Made by a program: the position numbers and the translations under genes. Below, in pieces: positions 53,949 through 61,651 of a stretch of 64,000 nucleotides of DNA. This DNA comes from Kitasatospora indigofera. Its GTDB lineage: Bacteria > Actinomycetota > Actinomycetes > Streptomycetales > Streptomycetaceae. The stretch is from assembly GCF_014655955.1 (NCBI RefSeq), contig NZ_BNBO01000015.1, positions 1 through 64,000 on the forward strand, written 5' to 3'. Position 1 is the stretch's first letter, and each line of letters opens with the position of its first letter. The notes below the pieces were generated by a model. That model was not told where the DNA came from. It made no database searches and worked only from the letters and a program-made list of their open reading frames with translations.

Positions 53949-55099
53949 CAGTGCTGCACCTCGGCCTCGGCGGCCAGCTCGGCGGCGAGTTCGGCGGCCA
54001 GCTGGGCCGCCTGCTCCCGCAGTTGCGGGGTGGGCTCGGCGTAGACGTGGGCGAACAGCGACATCGGGTCCAGCTCGGCGTCGCTGTGGAACTCCGCGCG
54101 CATCCGGGCGGCCAGCGCCTCGGCCTCCTCGGACGCCTGCCGGACGAGCAGGTCGTCCAGCAGACCGGCCCCGCGCAGGTGACGCTCCATCAGCAGGACC
54201 GGGTCGTGCTCGCGCCAGGCGGCGACCTCCTCGTCCTCCCGGTAGCGGGTGGCGTCGTCGGCGTTGGTGTGCGCCTCCAGCCGGTAGGTGAGCGCCTCGA
54301 CCAGGGTCGGGCCGCCGCCGCAGCGGGCCCGTTCGACGGCTTCGCCGAGCACCGCGTGGACGGCGGGCGCGTCGTTGCCGTCCACCAGCCGGCCCGGCAT
54401 GCCGTAGCCGACGGCCTTGTGGGCCAGGCTGGGCGCGGCGGACTGCTGGGTGAGCGGCACCGAGATCGCGTACCCGTTGTTCTGCACCAGGAAGACCACC
54501 GGGGCCTGCAGCACCGCGGCGAAGTTCAGCGCCTCGTGGAAGTCCCCCTCGCTGGTGCCGCCGTCGCCGAGCATCGCCAGCGCGACGACCGGCTCGGCGC
54601 TCAGCCGGGCGGCGTGCGCCAGGCCCACGGCGTGCGGGGCCTGGGTGGCCAGCGGCGTGCAGAGCGGCGCGGTGCGGGTCGCCCGCGGGTCGTAGCCGGT
54701 GTGCGCGTTGCCGCGCAGCAGGGTGAGCGCCTCCAGCGGGTCCACCCCGCGGGAGACCACGGCCAGGGTGTCGCGGTAGCTCGGGAACAGCCAGTCGCCG
54801 GCGCCCAGCACCATCGCCGCCGCGACCTGGCAGGCCTCCTGGCCGGTCGAGGCCGGGTAGACGGCCAGCCGGCCCTGCTTGGTGAGCACGGTGGCCTGCT
54901 GGTTGTAGCGGCGGCCGACGACCAGCCGGCGGTACAGCTCGCGCAGCAGGGCCGGGTCGTACTTCTCCAGCGCCGGGGTGCCGAGCACCCGTACGGGGGA
55001 GGCGTCCGGCAGCAGCGGCGCCGGGTCGGTCCGCGGAGCGGTGGCCCCGGGCCGCCAGCCCGGCACGGACGTGTGGTGTCTGTGATCGAGAACGGTCAT
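53948..55099 (-). CDS. bkdA: Branched-chain 2-oxoacid dehydrogenase E1 alpha
   Basis: The 383-residue alpha subunit. The thiamine pyrophosphate/Mg2+ motif is GDGGTSEGDFHEALNFAAVLQAP (GDG...NN, here in parts: GDGGTSEGDFHEAL, QNNGYAISVP). The phosphorylation-loop equivalent reads HTNADDATRYR. An Ala/Glu-rich C-terminal helix ends the protein. The ATG at 55099 (GGAGGTGCC upstream) is preferred to a TTG 15 bp earlier. First gene of the bkd operon; a TetR-type palindrome lies 100 bp upstream. Confidence 0.96.
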   Translation of the reverse strand: MTVLDHRHHTSVPGWRPGATAPRTDPAPLLPDASPVRVLGTPALEKYDPALLRELYRRLVVGRRYNQQATVLTKQGRLAVYPASTGQEACQVAAAMVLGAGDWLFPSYRDTLAVVSRGVDPLEALTLLRGNAHTGYDPRATRTAPLCTPLATQAPHAVGLAHAARLSAEPVVALAMLGDGGTSEGDFHEALNFAAVLQAPVVFLVQNNGYAISVPLTQQSAAPSLAHKAVGYGMPGRLVDGNDAPAVHAVLGEAVERARCGGGPTLVEALTYRLEAHTNADDATRYREDEEVAAWREHDPVLLMERHLRGAGLLDDLLVRQASEEAEALAARMRAEFHSDAELDPMSLFAHVYAEPTPQLREQAAQLAAELAAELAAEAEVQH

Positions 55100-55199
55100 C
55101 TCGGGCACCTCCAAGGGGTGGGGGAGGGGCTGCGGTGGCAGCGGGGTGGTGCCGTGGTGCTCAAGGGGCCGCGACCGGGTGGGCGACGGTTTCCTCCCT

Positions 55200-55214
55200 A
55201 CCGATTGTTCGGTT
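55200..55214. promoter_or_regulatory. TetR-type palindrome upstream of bkd
   Basis: ACCGATTGTTCGGTT has ACCGA/TCGGT arms round a 4-bp centre, in the 215-bp gap between bkdA and bkdR. It matches the site upstream of paaN at 14 of 15 positions. A TetR-family regulator, most simply the one encoded at 55.9 kb, is the likely ligand. Confidence 0.65.
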
Positions 55215-55314
55215 GTCTGTTCATTCTGACCACAGCTGCGGCAAGGTGGTGGACAATCGGCCGCGACAGCGGTCTGCTGGAAGCAGCACGTCCATATCCG
55301 AGGGGTGGGGGGCC

Positions 55315-55797
55315 ATGTCCGCTGAACAGATGTCCAGGCCGAAGGAGCCGGTCACCCCGCTGGACCGGGTCGACAGGTCCATCCTGCGCCTCCTCCAGCA
55401 GGACGGGCGGGCCTCGATACGCTCGGTGGCCGAACGCGTGCACGTCTCCCGGGCGAACGCCTACGCGCGGATCTCCCGGATGATGGACGACGGCGTGATC
55501 CGGGGCTTCACCGCCCGGGTCGACCACGAGCGGGCCGGGCAGGGCGCGTCCGCCTACATCACCCTGAAGATCGTCCAGAACTCCTGGCGGACGGTCCGCG
55601 AACAGCTCCTGGAACTGCCCGGGGTGGCGCACATCGCCCTGGTCGGCGGCGAGTTCGACGTGCTGCTGCTGGTGCACACCGCCGACAACCGGGCCCTGCG
55701 GGAGCTGGTGCTCGGCCGCATCCAGTCGATCCCGCAGGTGCTGGCCACCCAGACCCTGATCGTCTTTGAGGAGACCGACCAGGTACCGCCTGATTGA
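55315..55797 (+). CDS. bkdR: Lrp/AsnC-family regulator BkdR
   Basis: A 160-residue Lrp-type regulator. Helix-turn-helix LDRVDRSILRLLQQDGRASIRSVAERVHVSRANAYARI (~18-55), then the RAM effector-binding domain (AYITLKIVQNS, VAHIALVGGEFDVLLLVHT). Divergent from the bkd genes, the standard place for BkdR, which senses branched-chain amino acids and activates or represses bkd. ATG at 55315 is used because GAGGGGTGGGGG lies just before it. Confidence 0.92.
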   Translation: MSAEQMSRPKEPVTPLDRVDRSILRLLQQDGRASIRSVAERVHVSRANAYARISRMMDDGVIRGFTARVDHERAGQGASAYITLKIVQNSWRTVREQLLELPGVAHIALVGGEFDVLLLVHTADNRALRELVLGRIQSIPQVLATQTLIVFEETDQVPPD

Positions 55798-55891
55798 TCG
55801 GCGCCCGCTCGCCTCCGGGGCGCGGCCGTTCGGGGCCGGGGCCAGAGCGAGGTGGCAGGGGTGGGGGTGGTCAGGTGCGGGCGAGCCCGGA

Positions 55892-56476
55892 TCAAACGGC
55901 CCGCAGGCCGTCGAAGGCCAGGCGGACGACCGTGTCGGCGACACCGTCGGCGGTCCGGATGCCCGGGCGGTACCACTCGACGATCGAGTTGATCATGCCG
56001 AAGAGCAGCCGGGTGGCCAGGCGCGGGTCGACGTCCGAGCGCAGTGCGCCGTCGGCGACGGCGGCCCGGACGAGTTCGGAGACCCGGTGGTCGAACTCGC
56101 GGCGGCGTTCCAGCGCCCACTGCTCGGTGGCGGTGTTGCCGCGCACCCGCAGCAGCAGGGTGACGTAGGGGAGCTCGGCCAGCAGCACCTCGGTGGTGCG
56201 GCGTACGACGTGCTCCAGGCGCTGCACGGCCGGGCCCTCGGTGGCGGCCGGTTCGCCGAGGATGCCGAAGAGGCCGTCCAGCGCCCGTCCGACGGCCAGC
56301 CGGAGCAGCTCCTCCTTGCCCCGCACGTGGTGGTAGATGGAGGACTTGGAGATCCCGGCGGCGCGGGAGAGGTCCTCCATCGAGGTGCCGTCGTAGCCCC
56401 GCTCGTTGAACACGTCGACGGTCACCGCGAGCAGCGACTCCACGGTGTAGGCGGTGCGGGTGGTGTGATCGGCCAT
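55892..56476 (-). CDS. TetR-family regulator, PaaR-like
   Basis: A 194-residue TetR regulator. Helix-turn-helix VDVFNERGYDGTSMEDLSRAAGISKSSIYHHV (in parts: RGYDGTSMEDL, AAGISKSSIYHHVRGKEELL) at ~20-60 and an all-helical ligand domain with RLLFGMINSIVEWYRPG. TetR proteins of this kind control fatty-acyl or phenylacetyl-CoA catabolism. Two identical-type palindromes at bkd and paaN are the only candidate operators in the window. No such palindrome precedes this gene, so it may not be autoregulated. Confidence 0.92.
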   Translation of the reverse strand: MADHTTRTAYTVESLLAVTVDVFNERGYDGTSMEDLSRAAGISKSSIYHHVRGKEELLRLAVGRALDGLFGILGEPAATEGPAVQRLEHVVRRTTEVLLAELPYVTLLLRVRGNTATEQWALERRREFDHRVSELVRAAVADGALRSDVDPRLATRLLFGMINSIVEWYRPGIRTADGVADTVVRLAFDGLRAV

Positions 56477-56508
56477 CCTCCGAGTATCCCCGGCGGCCGG
56501 ACGGCGGA

Positions 56509-57549
56509 TCAGGCCGGGGGCAGTTGACCGGCCTCCGGCCGTCCGGAGGGCACCAGCGGCTCGGCGGCGGCGGGAGTGGCGGCCGGGACGGCGGCTTCGG
56601 CGGTACGGCCGCTGTCGCTGGCGACGAAGTAGGTGGGCCGCTGCTGCACGGCGGTGTAGATCCGCCCGACGTACTCGCCGAGCAGGCCGAAGCAGATCAG
56701 CTGGACCCCGCCGAGGAAGAGCATCGCGGTGAACAGCGAGGTCCAGCCGGGCACGGTGTTGCCGAGCGCGTAGGCCGTCAGGGTGAAGACCAGCATGGCC
56801 AGGCAGGTGAAGAAGCTGACCACGCCCAGCCAGGTGGCGAGCCGCAGCGGGGCGGCCGAGAAGCTGGTGATGCTGGTGATGGCGAGGCCGACCATCTTGC
56901 GCAGCGGGTACTTGGTCTCGCCGGCGGCGCGCTCGTCGCGCTGGTAGCTGACCTGCCCGCTGGGGAAGCCCAGCCAGGGCACCAGCAGCCGGTAGACCTG
57001 CTGCTGGTCCGGCAGGGTCTTGAGGGCGTCCACGGCCTCCCGGCTGAGCAGCCGGAAGTCCCCGGCCTGGGACGGGACGTTCTTGCCGACCAGCCGGCGG
57101 ATCAGCCAGTAGTAGGCGCCGGCCGTCCGGCGCTTGAAGCCGGTGTCGGTGGAGCGGTCCGAGCGGACCCCGTAGACGATGTCCAGCCGCTGGGACCTGG
57201 CCAGGTCCAGCATCTCGGGGATCTTCTCCGGCGGGTCCTGGAGGTCGGCGTCGATGCTCGCCACGTACGCCCCGCGGGCGCTGTGCAGGCCGGCGGTGAG
57301 GGCGGCCTGGTGGCCCGAGTTCCGGCGCAGCGCGACCACCCGCAGCTGCGGCCAGCGGGCCCGGAGGTCCTCCAGCCGGGCGGCGGTCTTGTCGGTGCTG
57401 CCGTCGTCGACGGCGACCACCTCGTAGCGGACGCCGGTCCCGTCCAGGACGGGGCGCAGGCGCTCGACGAGGACCGGCAGGACCTCCTCCTCGTTGTACA
57501 TGGGGATGACGACGGAGAGCTCGGTGCGGTCGTGGTGCACTGCGGTCAT
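56509..57549 (-). CDS. Family 2 polyprenyl-phosphate glycosyltransferase (DPMS/ArnC-like)
   Basis: A 346-residue GT2: SVVIPMYNEEEVLPVLVERL, VVAVDDGSTDKTAA, then the DxD in SIDADLQDPPEKIP, QAGDFRLLSREAV and YQRDERAAGETKYPL. Two C-terminal membrane helices (LATWLGVVSFFTCLAMLVFTL and LFTAMLFLGGVQLICFGLLGEYVGRIY). Such enzymes load a sugar on polyprenyl phosphate for later transfer outside the membrane. Divergent from a GtrA flippase-like gene, the classical partner. AGGA precedes the ATG at 57549. Confidence 0.92.
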   Translation of the reverse strand: MTAVHHDRTELSVVIPMYNEEEVLPVLVERLRPVLDGTGVRYEVVAVDDGSTDKTAARLEDLRARWPQLRVVALRRNSGHQAALTAGLHSARGAYVASIDADLQDPPEKIPEMLDLARSQRLDIVYGVRSDRSTDTGFKRRTAGAYYWLIRRLVGKNVPSQAGDFRLLSREAVDALKTLPDQQQVYRLLVPWLGFPSGQVSYQRDERAAGETKYPLRKMVGLAITSITSFSAAPLRLATWLGVVSFFTCLAMLVFTLTAYALGNTVPGWTSLFTAMLFLGGVQLICFGLLGEYVGRIYTAVQQRPTYFVASDSGRTAEAAVPAATPAAAEPLVPSGRPEAGQLPPA

Positions 57550-57756
57550 CGGTTGTCCTGGCCCATGGGAGAAGAAGGGGAGCGGCTGGTGTCGCGAACG
57601 GGTCAGGGAGTGCCGTCCACGCCCATACCGTAGACTGCGCCGATGCCGAGTGGGAGCTTTGCGGTCCGACAACTGTCGATCGGTACAGACCAATATTCTC
57701 CCCGGCCGACTGTTTGGCAGGGTTTTCCGACTCCTCGACCCAGGGTTCCGTGACCG

Positions 57757-58275
57757 ATGCCGTCCGACTCCGATCACGACGACACGCCGCGAGCGGCGGC
57801 ACCGACGACGGCCCGGCCGACGACGGCGGGGGCGGCTCCGCCGGCGGGGACGGGGGGACCGGCGGCGAAGCGCCCGGGGGCCGTCCGCCAGCTGCCGGTG
57901 TTCGCCGTCGTCGGCGTGGTCTCCACCCTCGCCTACCTGGGCCTGTACGTCGCCCTGAGCCCGGCCGTCGGCGACCGGACGGCCAATCTGATCGCACTGC
58001 TCGTCACCGCCGTGGCCAACACCGCCGCCAACCGCCGCTTCACCTTCAAGGTGCGCGGGTCGGCCGGGGCCGCCCGGCACCAGGTGCAGGGGCTGGTCGC
58101 GTTCGTGGCGGGGCTGGTGCTCAGTGACGGCGCGCTGGAGCTGGTCGCGCGGGTCGCGCCGGACGCCTCCGCCACCGTCAAGGTCGGCGCCCTGATCGCG
58201 GCCAACGCGGCGGCGACGCTGCTGCGCTTCGTGCTGCTGCGGCTGTGGGTGTTCCGAGAGCCGGCAGACCGGTGA
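57757..58275 (+). CDS. GtrA-family membrane protein
   Basis: A 172-residue protein: a Pro/Ala/Thr-rich ~45-residue tail, then the four GtrA helices (LPVFAVVGVVSTLAYLGLYVAL, TANLIALLVTAVANTAANRRFTF, VQGLVAFVAGLVLSDGALEL, LIAANAAATLLRFVLLRLWVF). GtrA proteins are thought to flip polyprenyl-phosphate sugars. Probably works with the divergent DPMS-like enzyme and the downstream glycosyltransferase. No strong ribosome site before the ATG. Confidence 0.92.
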   Translation: MPSDSDHDDTPRAAAPTTARPTTAGAAPPAGTGGPAAKRPGAVRQLPVFAVVGVVSTLAYLGLYVALSPAVGDRTANLIALLVTAVANTAANRRFTFKVRGSAGAARHQVQGLVAFVAGLVLSDGALELVARVAPDASATVKVGALIAANAAATLLRFVLLRLWVFREPADR

Positions 58276-58351
58276 ACCTCCAGGGCCAGGTCTGGACCAA
58301 TGTCCTAGACTCGGCGCACCATCGACCGCGGCAGGGTGGGATCAGGTCTTG

Positions 58352-59617
58352 ATGAACGCAGAACAGGCAGTGACCACCGGCGTGCCCGAGCAGCGGGACG
58401 GCGGCCAGGCGGCGGAGGCCGACGGCCTGCGCGAGCGGGCACGCCGGCTGGCGATCCGCTACGGGCCGGCCGTCTGGTGCTACACGGTGCTGAAGCTGAT
58501 CGGCTTCACCGTCTTCATGCGGATGCTCCAGTTCGCCGGCGACTACACCAGGAAGGACGCGCGCTTCGGCGGCGGCGCCCAGCCCTGGGACGTGCTGGCC
58601 TCCTGGGACGGCTGGTGGTACCGGCAGGTCGCGGAGTTCGGCTACCACCCGCAGCTGATCCACGTGCCCGGCGCGGTCGGCGGCTTCACGATCGAGCAGA
58701 ACTCCGCCGCGTTCTTCCCGCTCTACCCGGGCCTGATCCGGCTGGTCTCGGAGGGCACCGGCCTCGGCCTGTACGGCGCCGGGATGCTGGTCTCGATCGT
58801 CGCCTCGCTGTTCGCCGCGGCCGGCATCTTCGCCGTCGCCGAGCGGCTGGCCGGCACCCGGGCCGGCGTGATCGCGGCCGGCCTGTGGGCCGTCATCCCG
58901 GGCTCCGGCGCCGAGTGGGCGGTCTACTCCGACTCCACCTTCGTCGCGCTCGCCGCCTGGTCCTGCTACCTGGTGATGACCAGGCGCTGGGTGGCGGCCG
59001 GCGTGGTCACCCTGGTCGCCGGGCTCAACCGGCCGACCGCGGCGGCCCTGATCGCGGGCGTCGGCATCGCCGCCCTGATCGACCTGTACCGGCGGGAGAG
59101 CGGCGTCGTCCGCCCGCTGGTGGCGATGTTCCTGGCGCCGCTGGGCCTGATCGGCTACGTCGGCTGGGTGGGCTGGCGGATGGGTGACTGGGGCGGCTAC
59201 TTCAAGCTCCAGCGCGAGGCCTGGCTGCACTACTTCGACTACGGCGTGAGCACCTGGAACTCCATGCGCGGGGTGATGCTCGGGCGCTACGACTACCCGT
59301 TCGCCTACCCGATCCCGGACATGCTGGCCGTGCTGATCGTGCTGGCCCTGCCGATCCTGATCGTGCTGATGCTGCGGCTGCGGCCGCCGGTGGTCCTGGT
59401 CGTCTACACCCTGGTCACGCTGGTGACGGTGCTGGGCAGCGCGCAGATCTTCGGCAACGTCTCGCGCTACCTGCTGCCGGTCTTCCCGCTGTTCGTGCCG
59501 CTGGCCATCGCCCTGCGCAAGCTGAGCTGGCCGGTGCTGGCCACCGTGCTCGGCTCGGCGGCGATCGCCTCCGGCTGGTTCGCGGGCTACATCCTCTTCG
59601 AGCTCGGCGTCCCGTAA
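58352..59617 (+). CDS. PIG-V-like / GT-C mannosyltransferase
   Basis: A 421-residue membrane protein with about 9-10 helices. A GT-C motif WDVLASWDGWWYRQVAEFGY (residues ~77-97) carries the Asp/Trp pattern of actinobacterial PIG-V-type mannosyltransferases, followed by FFPLYPGLIRL. It should transfer a sugar from a polyprenyl-phosphate carrier on the outer face. Starts 76 bp after the GtrA gene. Start ATG at 58352; TTG at 58349 is adjacent. Likely one pathway with both neighbours. Confidence 0.9.
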   Translation: MNAEQAVTTGVPEQRDGGQAAEADGLRERARRLAIRYGPAVWCYTVLKLIGFTVFMRMLQFAGDYTRKDARFGGGAQPWDVLASWDGWWYRQVAEFGYHPQLIHVPGAVGGFTIEQNSAAFFPLYPGLIRLVSEGTGLGLYGAGMLVSIVASLFAAAGIFAVAERLAGTRAGVIAAGLWAVIPGSGAEWAVYSDSTFVALAAWSCYLVMTRRWVAAGVVTLVAGLNRPTAAALIAGVGIAALIDLYRRESGVVRPLVAMFLAPLGLIGYVGWVGWRMGDWGGYFKLQREAWLHYFDYGVSTWNSMRGVMLGRYDYPFAYPIPDMLAVLIVLALPILIVLMLRLRPPVVLVVYTLVTLVTVLGSAQIFGNVSRYLLPVFPLFVPLAIALRKLSWPVLATVLGSAAIASGWFAGYILFELGVP

Positions 59618-59650
59618 CCCGGGCCCCGTCCCGGACCACCCCGCAGCACT

Positions 59651-59700
59651 TGGCACCACCTCGCACCACCAAGCACCACCTCGCACCACCAAGCACCGCC
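59651..59700. repeat. 10-bp tandem repeat (20-bp super-unit)
   Basis: Five consecutive 10-bp units of the form NNgcaccacc (tg, tc, aa, tc, aa; the last ends cgcc) follow the mannosyltransferase gene. The alternation gives a 20-bp period. It is non-coding. Confidence 0.85.
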
Positions 59701-59730
59701 ACGCCCCGGCCGGACACCCGGCCGGGGCGT
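59701..59730. terminator. Hairpin terminator before paaN
   Basis: A perfect 13-bp stem (ACGCCCCGGCCGG and its complement) with a four-base loop, directly after the tandem repeat and downstream of the mannosyltransferase. Confidence 0.8.
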
Positions 59731-59835
59731 CGTCGTGCCCGGCGGCCCCGCGGCCGGTACGGGACGGGATCCGGTACGGGACGGGGGCCGGACGGGCCGC
59801 GTCCACGAACGGGACCCGCCGAACCCCTTGAGCCG

Positions 59836-59850
59836 ACCGATCGTTCGGTT
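59836..59850. promoter_or_regulatory. TetR-type palindrome upstream of paaN
   Basis: ACCGATCGTTCGGTT, 43 bp before the paaN ATG and so well placed to overlap the promoter. It is nearly the same as the site at 55200-55214 upstream of bkd. Confidence 0.7.
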
Positions 59851-59893
59851 ACTCTGTGACGTGTCCCGTCCGCCTCCTCCGAGGAGCGCACCA

Positions 59894-61594
59894 ATGGCTG
59901 CTGCGGTCACCCACCCCCTCGTCGCCGAACTCGTCGAACGTCACCAGGAAACCCTGGACCGGGCGCTCACCGCCATCACCGAACGCGACTACTGGTCGCC
60001 GTACCCCGAGTTCCCCAAGGCGTACGGCGAGAGCGGCGCCGCGGACGGCAAGGCCGCCTTCGACGCCCTGCTCGGCCGGCCCTTCACCCTCGACGGCCAG
60101 CCCACCGACGGCGACCCGGTCGGCGGCGAGGCCTCCCCGTACGGCATCGAGCTGGGCATCAGCTACCCGCACTCGACCCCGGACGCGCTGATCGCCGCCC
60201 TGCAGTCGGCCCGTCCCGGCTGGGCCGCGGCCGGCCCGGCCGCCCGCGCTGCGCTCTGCCTGGAGATCCTGGCCCGGATCAACGCCCGCTCGCACGAGTT
60301 CGCGCAGGCCGTGATGCACACCACCGGCCAGGCGTACGGGATGGCCTTCCAGGCCGGCGGCCCGCACGCGCAGGACCGCGGCCTGGAGGCCGTCGCCTAC
60401 GCCTACGCCGAGCAGACCAGGCTCCCGCTGCGGGCCGACTGGACCAAGCCGCAGGGCAAGCGCGACCCGCTGCGGATGTCCAAGGAGTTCACCGTCGTCC
60501 CGCGCGGCATCGCGCTGCTGATCGGCTGCAACACCTTCCCCACCTGGAACGGCTACCCGGGCCTGTTCGCCTCGCTCGCCACCGGCAACCCCGTCCTGGT
60601 GAAGCCGCACCCGCGCGCCGTGCTGCCGCTGGCGCTCACCGTGCGGATCGCCCGCGAGGTGCTCGCCGAGGCCGGGTTCGACCCCAACCTGGTCTGCCTG
60701 GCGGCCGAGCACGAGGGCGCCGCCGTGGCCAAGGCGCTGGCCGTGCGGCCCGAGGTGAAGCTGATCGACTACACCGGCTCCACCGCCTTCGGCGACTGGC
60801 TGGAGGAGAACGCCCGGCAGGCCCAGGTCTACACCGAGAAGGCCGGCGTCAACACGGTGGTGATCGACTCCACCGACGACTACCGGGGCATGCTGGCCAA
60901 CCTGGCCTTCTCCCTGTCGCTGTACAGCGGCCAGATGTGCACCACCCCGCAGAACCTGCTGATCCCGCGCACCGGCGTCCGCACCGACCAGGGCGACAAG
61001 TCCTACGACGAGGTGGTCGCCGACCTCGCGGCCGCCGTCGAGGGCCTGCTCGCGGACGACGCCAGGGCCGCCGCCGTCCTCGGCGCCGTGGTCAACCCCG
61101 GGGTGCTCCAGCGCACCGTGCAGGCCGCCGGCGGCGAGTACGGCGAGCTGGCCCTGGCCCCCCGGGTGGTCACCTCCCCCGACTTCCCGGCCGCGACCGT
61201 CCGCACCCCCGCGCTGGTCAAGGCGGACGCCGACAAGCCGGACGACCGGGCCGCCTTCCTCACCGAGTGCTTCGGGCCGGTCTCCTTCGCCGTCGCCGTG
61301 GAGTCCACCGAGGCCGCCGTCGACCTGCTCCGCCGCACCGTGCGCGAGCAGGGCGCCATGACGGCGGCCGGCTACACCGTCGAGCCGGAGGTCGAGGCCG
61401 CCCTGGTCGAGGCCGCCCTGGACGCCGGCGTCTCGCTGTCGCTCAACCTCACCGGCGGCGTCTACGCCAACCAGACCGCCGCCTTCTCCGACCTGCACGG
61501 CACCGGCGCCAACCCGGCCGCCAACTCGGCGTACTGCGACGCGGCCTTCGTCGCGAACCGGTTCCGTACCGTCGAGGTGCGGCGCCACCTCTGA
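59894..61594 (+). CDS. paaN: Phenylacetic acid degradation protein PaaN
   Basis: A 566-residue aldehyde-dehydrogenase-superfamily protein of the PaaN type. SYPHSTPDALIAALQSARPGW, FTVVPRGIALLIGCNTFPTWNGYPGLFASLATGNPV (in parts: LIGCNTFPTWNGYPG), VKLIDYTGSTAFGDWL and the Cys-bearing SLYSGQMCTTPQN match it. It probably oxidises the semialdehyde formed after ring opening in phenylacetate breakdown. Start ATG at 59894 with CGAGGAG. The rest of the paa genes are not here. A TetR-type site upstream suggests repression when the acyl-CoA signal is absent. Confidence 0.94.
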   Translation: MAAAVTHPLVAELVERHQETLDRALTAITERDYWSPYPEFPKAYGESGAADGKAAFDALLGRPFTLDGQPTDGDPVGGEASPYGIELGISYPHSTPDALIAALQSARPGWAAAGPAARAALCLEILARINARSHEFAQAVMHTTGQAYGMAFQAGGPHAQDRGLEAVAYAYAEQTRLPLRADWTKPQGKRDPLRMSKEFTVVPRGIALLIGCNTFPTWNGYPGLFASLATGNPVLVKPHPRAVLPLALTVRIAREVLAEAGFDPNLVCLAAEHEGAAVAKALAVRPEVKLIDYTGSTAFGDWLEENARQAQVYTEKAGVNTVVIDSTDDYRGMLANLAFSLSLYSGQMCTTPQNLLIPRTGVRTDQGDKSYDEVVADLAAAVEGLLADDARAAAVLGAVVNPGVLQRTVQAAGGEYGELALAPRVVTSPDFPAATVRTPALVKADADKPDDRAAFLTECFGPVSFAVAVESTEAAVDLLRRTVREQGAMTAAGYTVEPEVEAALVEAALDAGVSLSLNLTGGVYANQTAAFSDLHGTGANPAANSAYCDAAFVANRFRTVEVRRHL

Positions 61595-61618
61595 CCGGGG
61601 CCGCACCTCGCCCCCGCG

Positions 61619-61651
61619 CTTCAGCCCCGGGCCGCCCGCCCGGGGCTGAAG
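61619..61651. terminator. Bidirectional hairpin terminator
   Basis: A perfect 14-bp stem (CTTCAGCCCCGGGC and its complement), 24 bp past paaN. It overlaps the stop codon of the convergent glycosyltransferase gene (61621). Confidence 0.75.

Noticed and set aside
59651..59700. TGGCACCAC at 59651 as another copy of the HicB-like operator
   Set aside because: It is part of the gcaccacc tandem repeat and has no inverted partner, so the match is probably chance.
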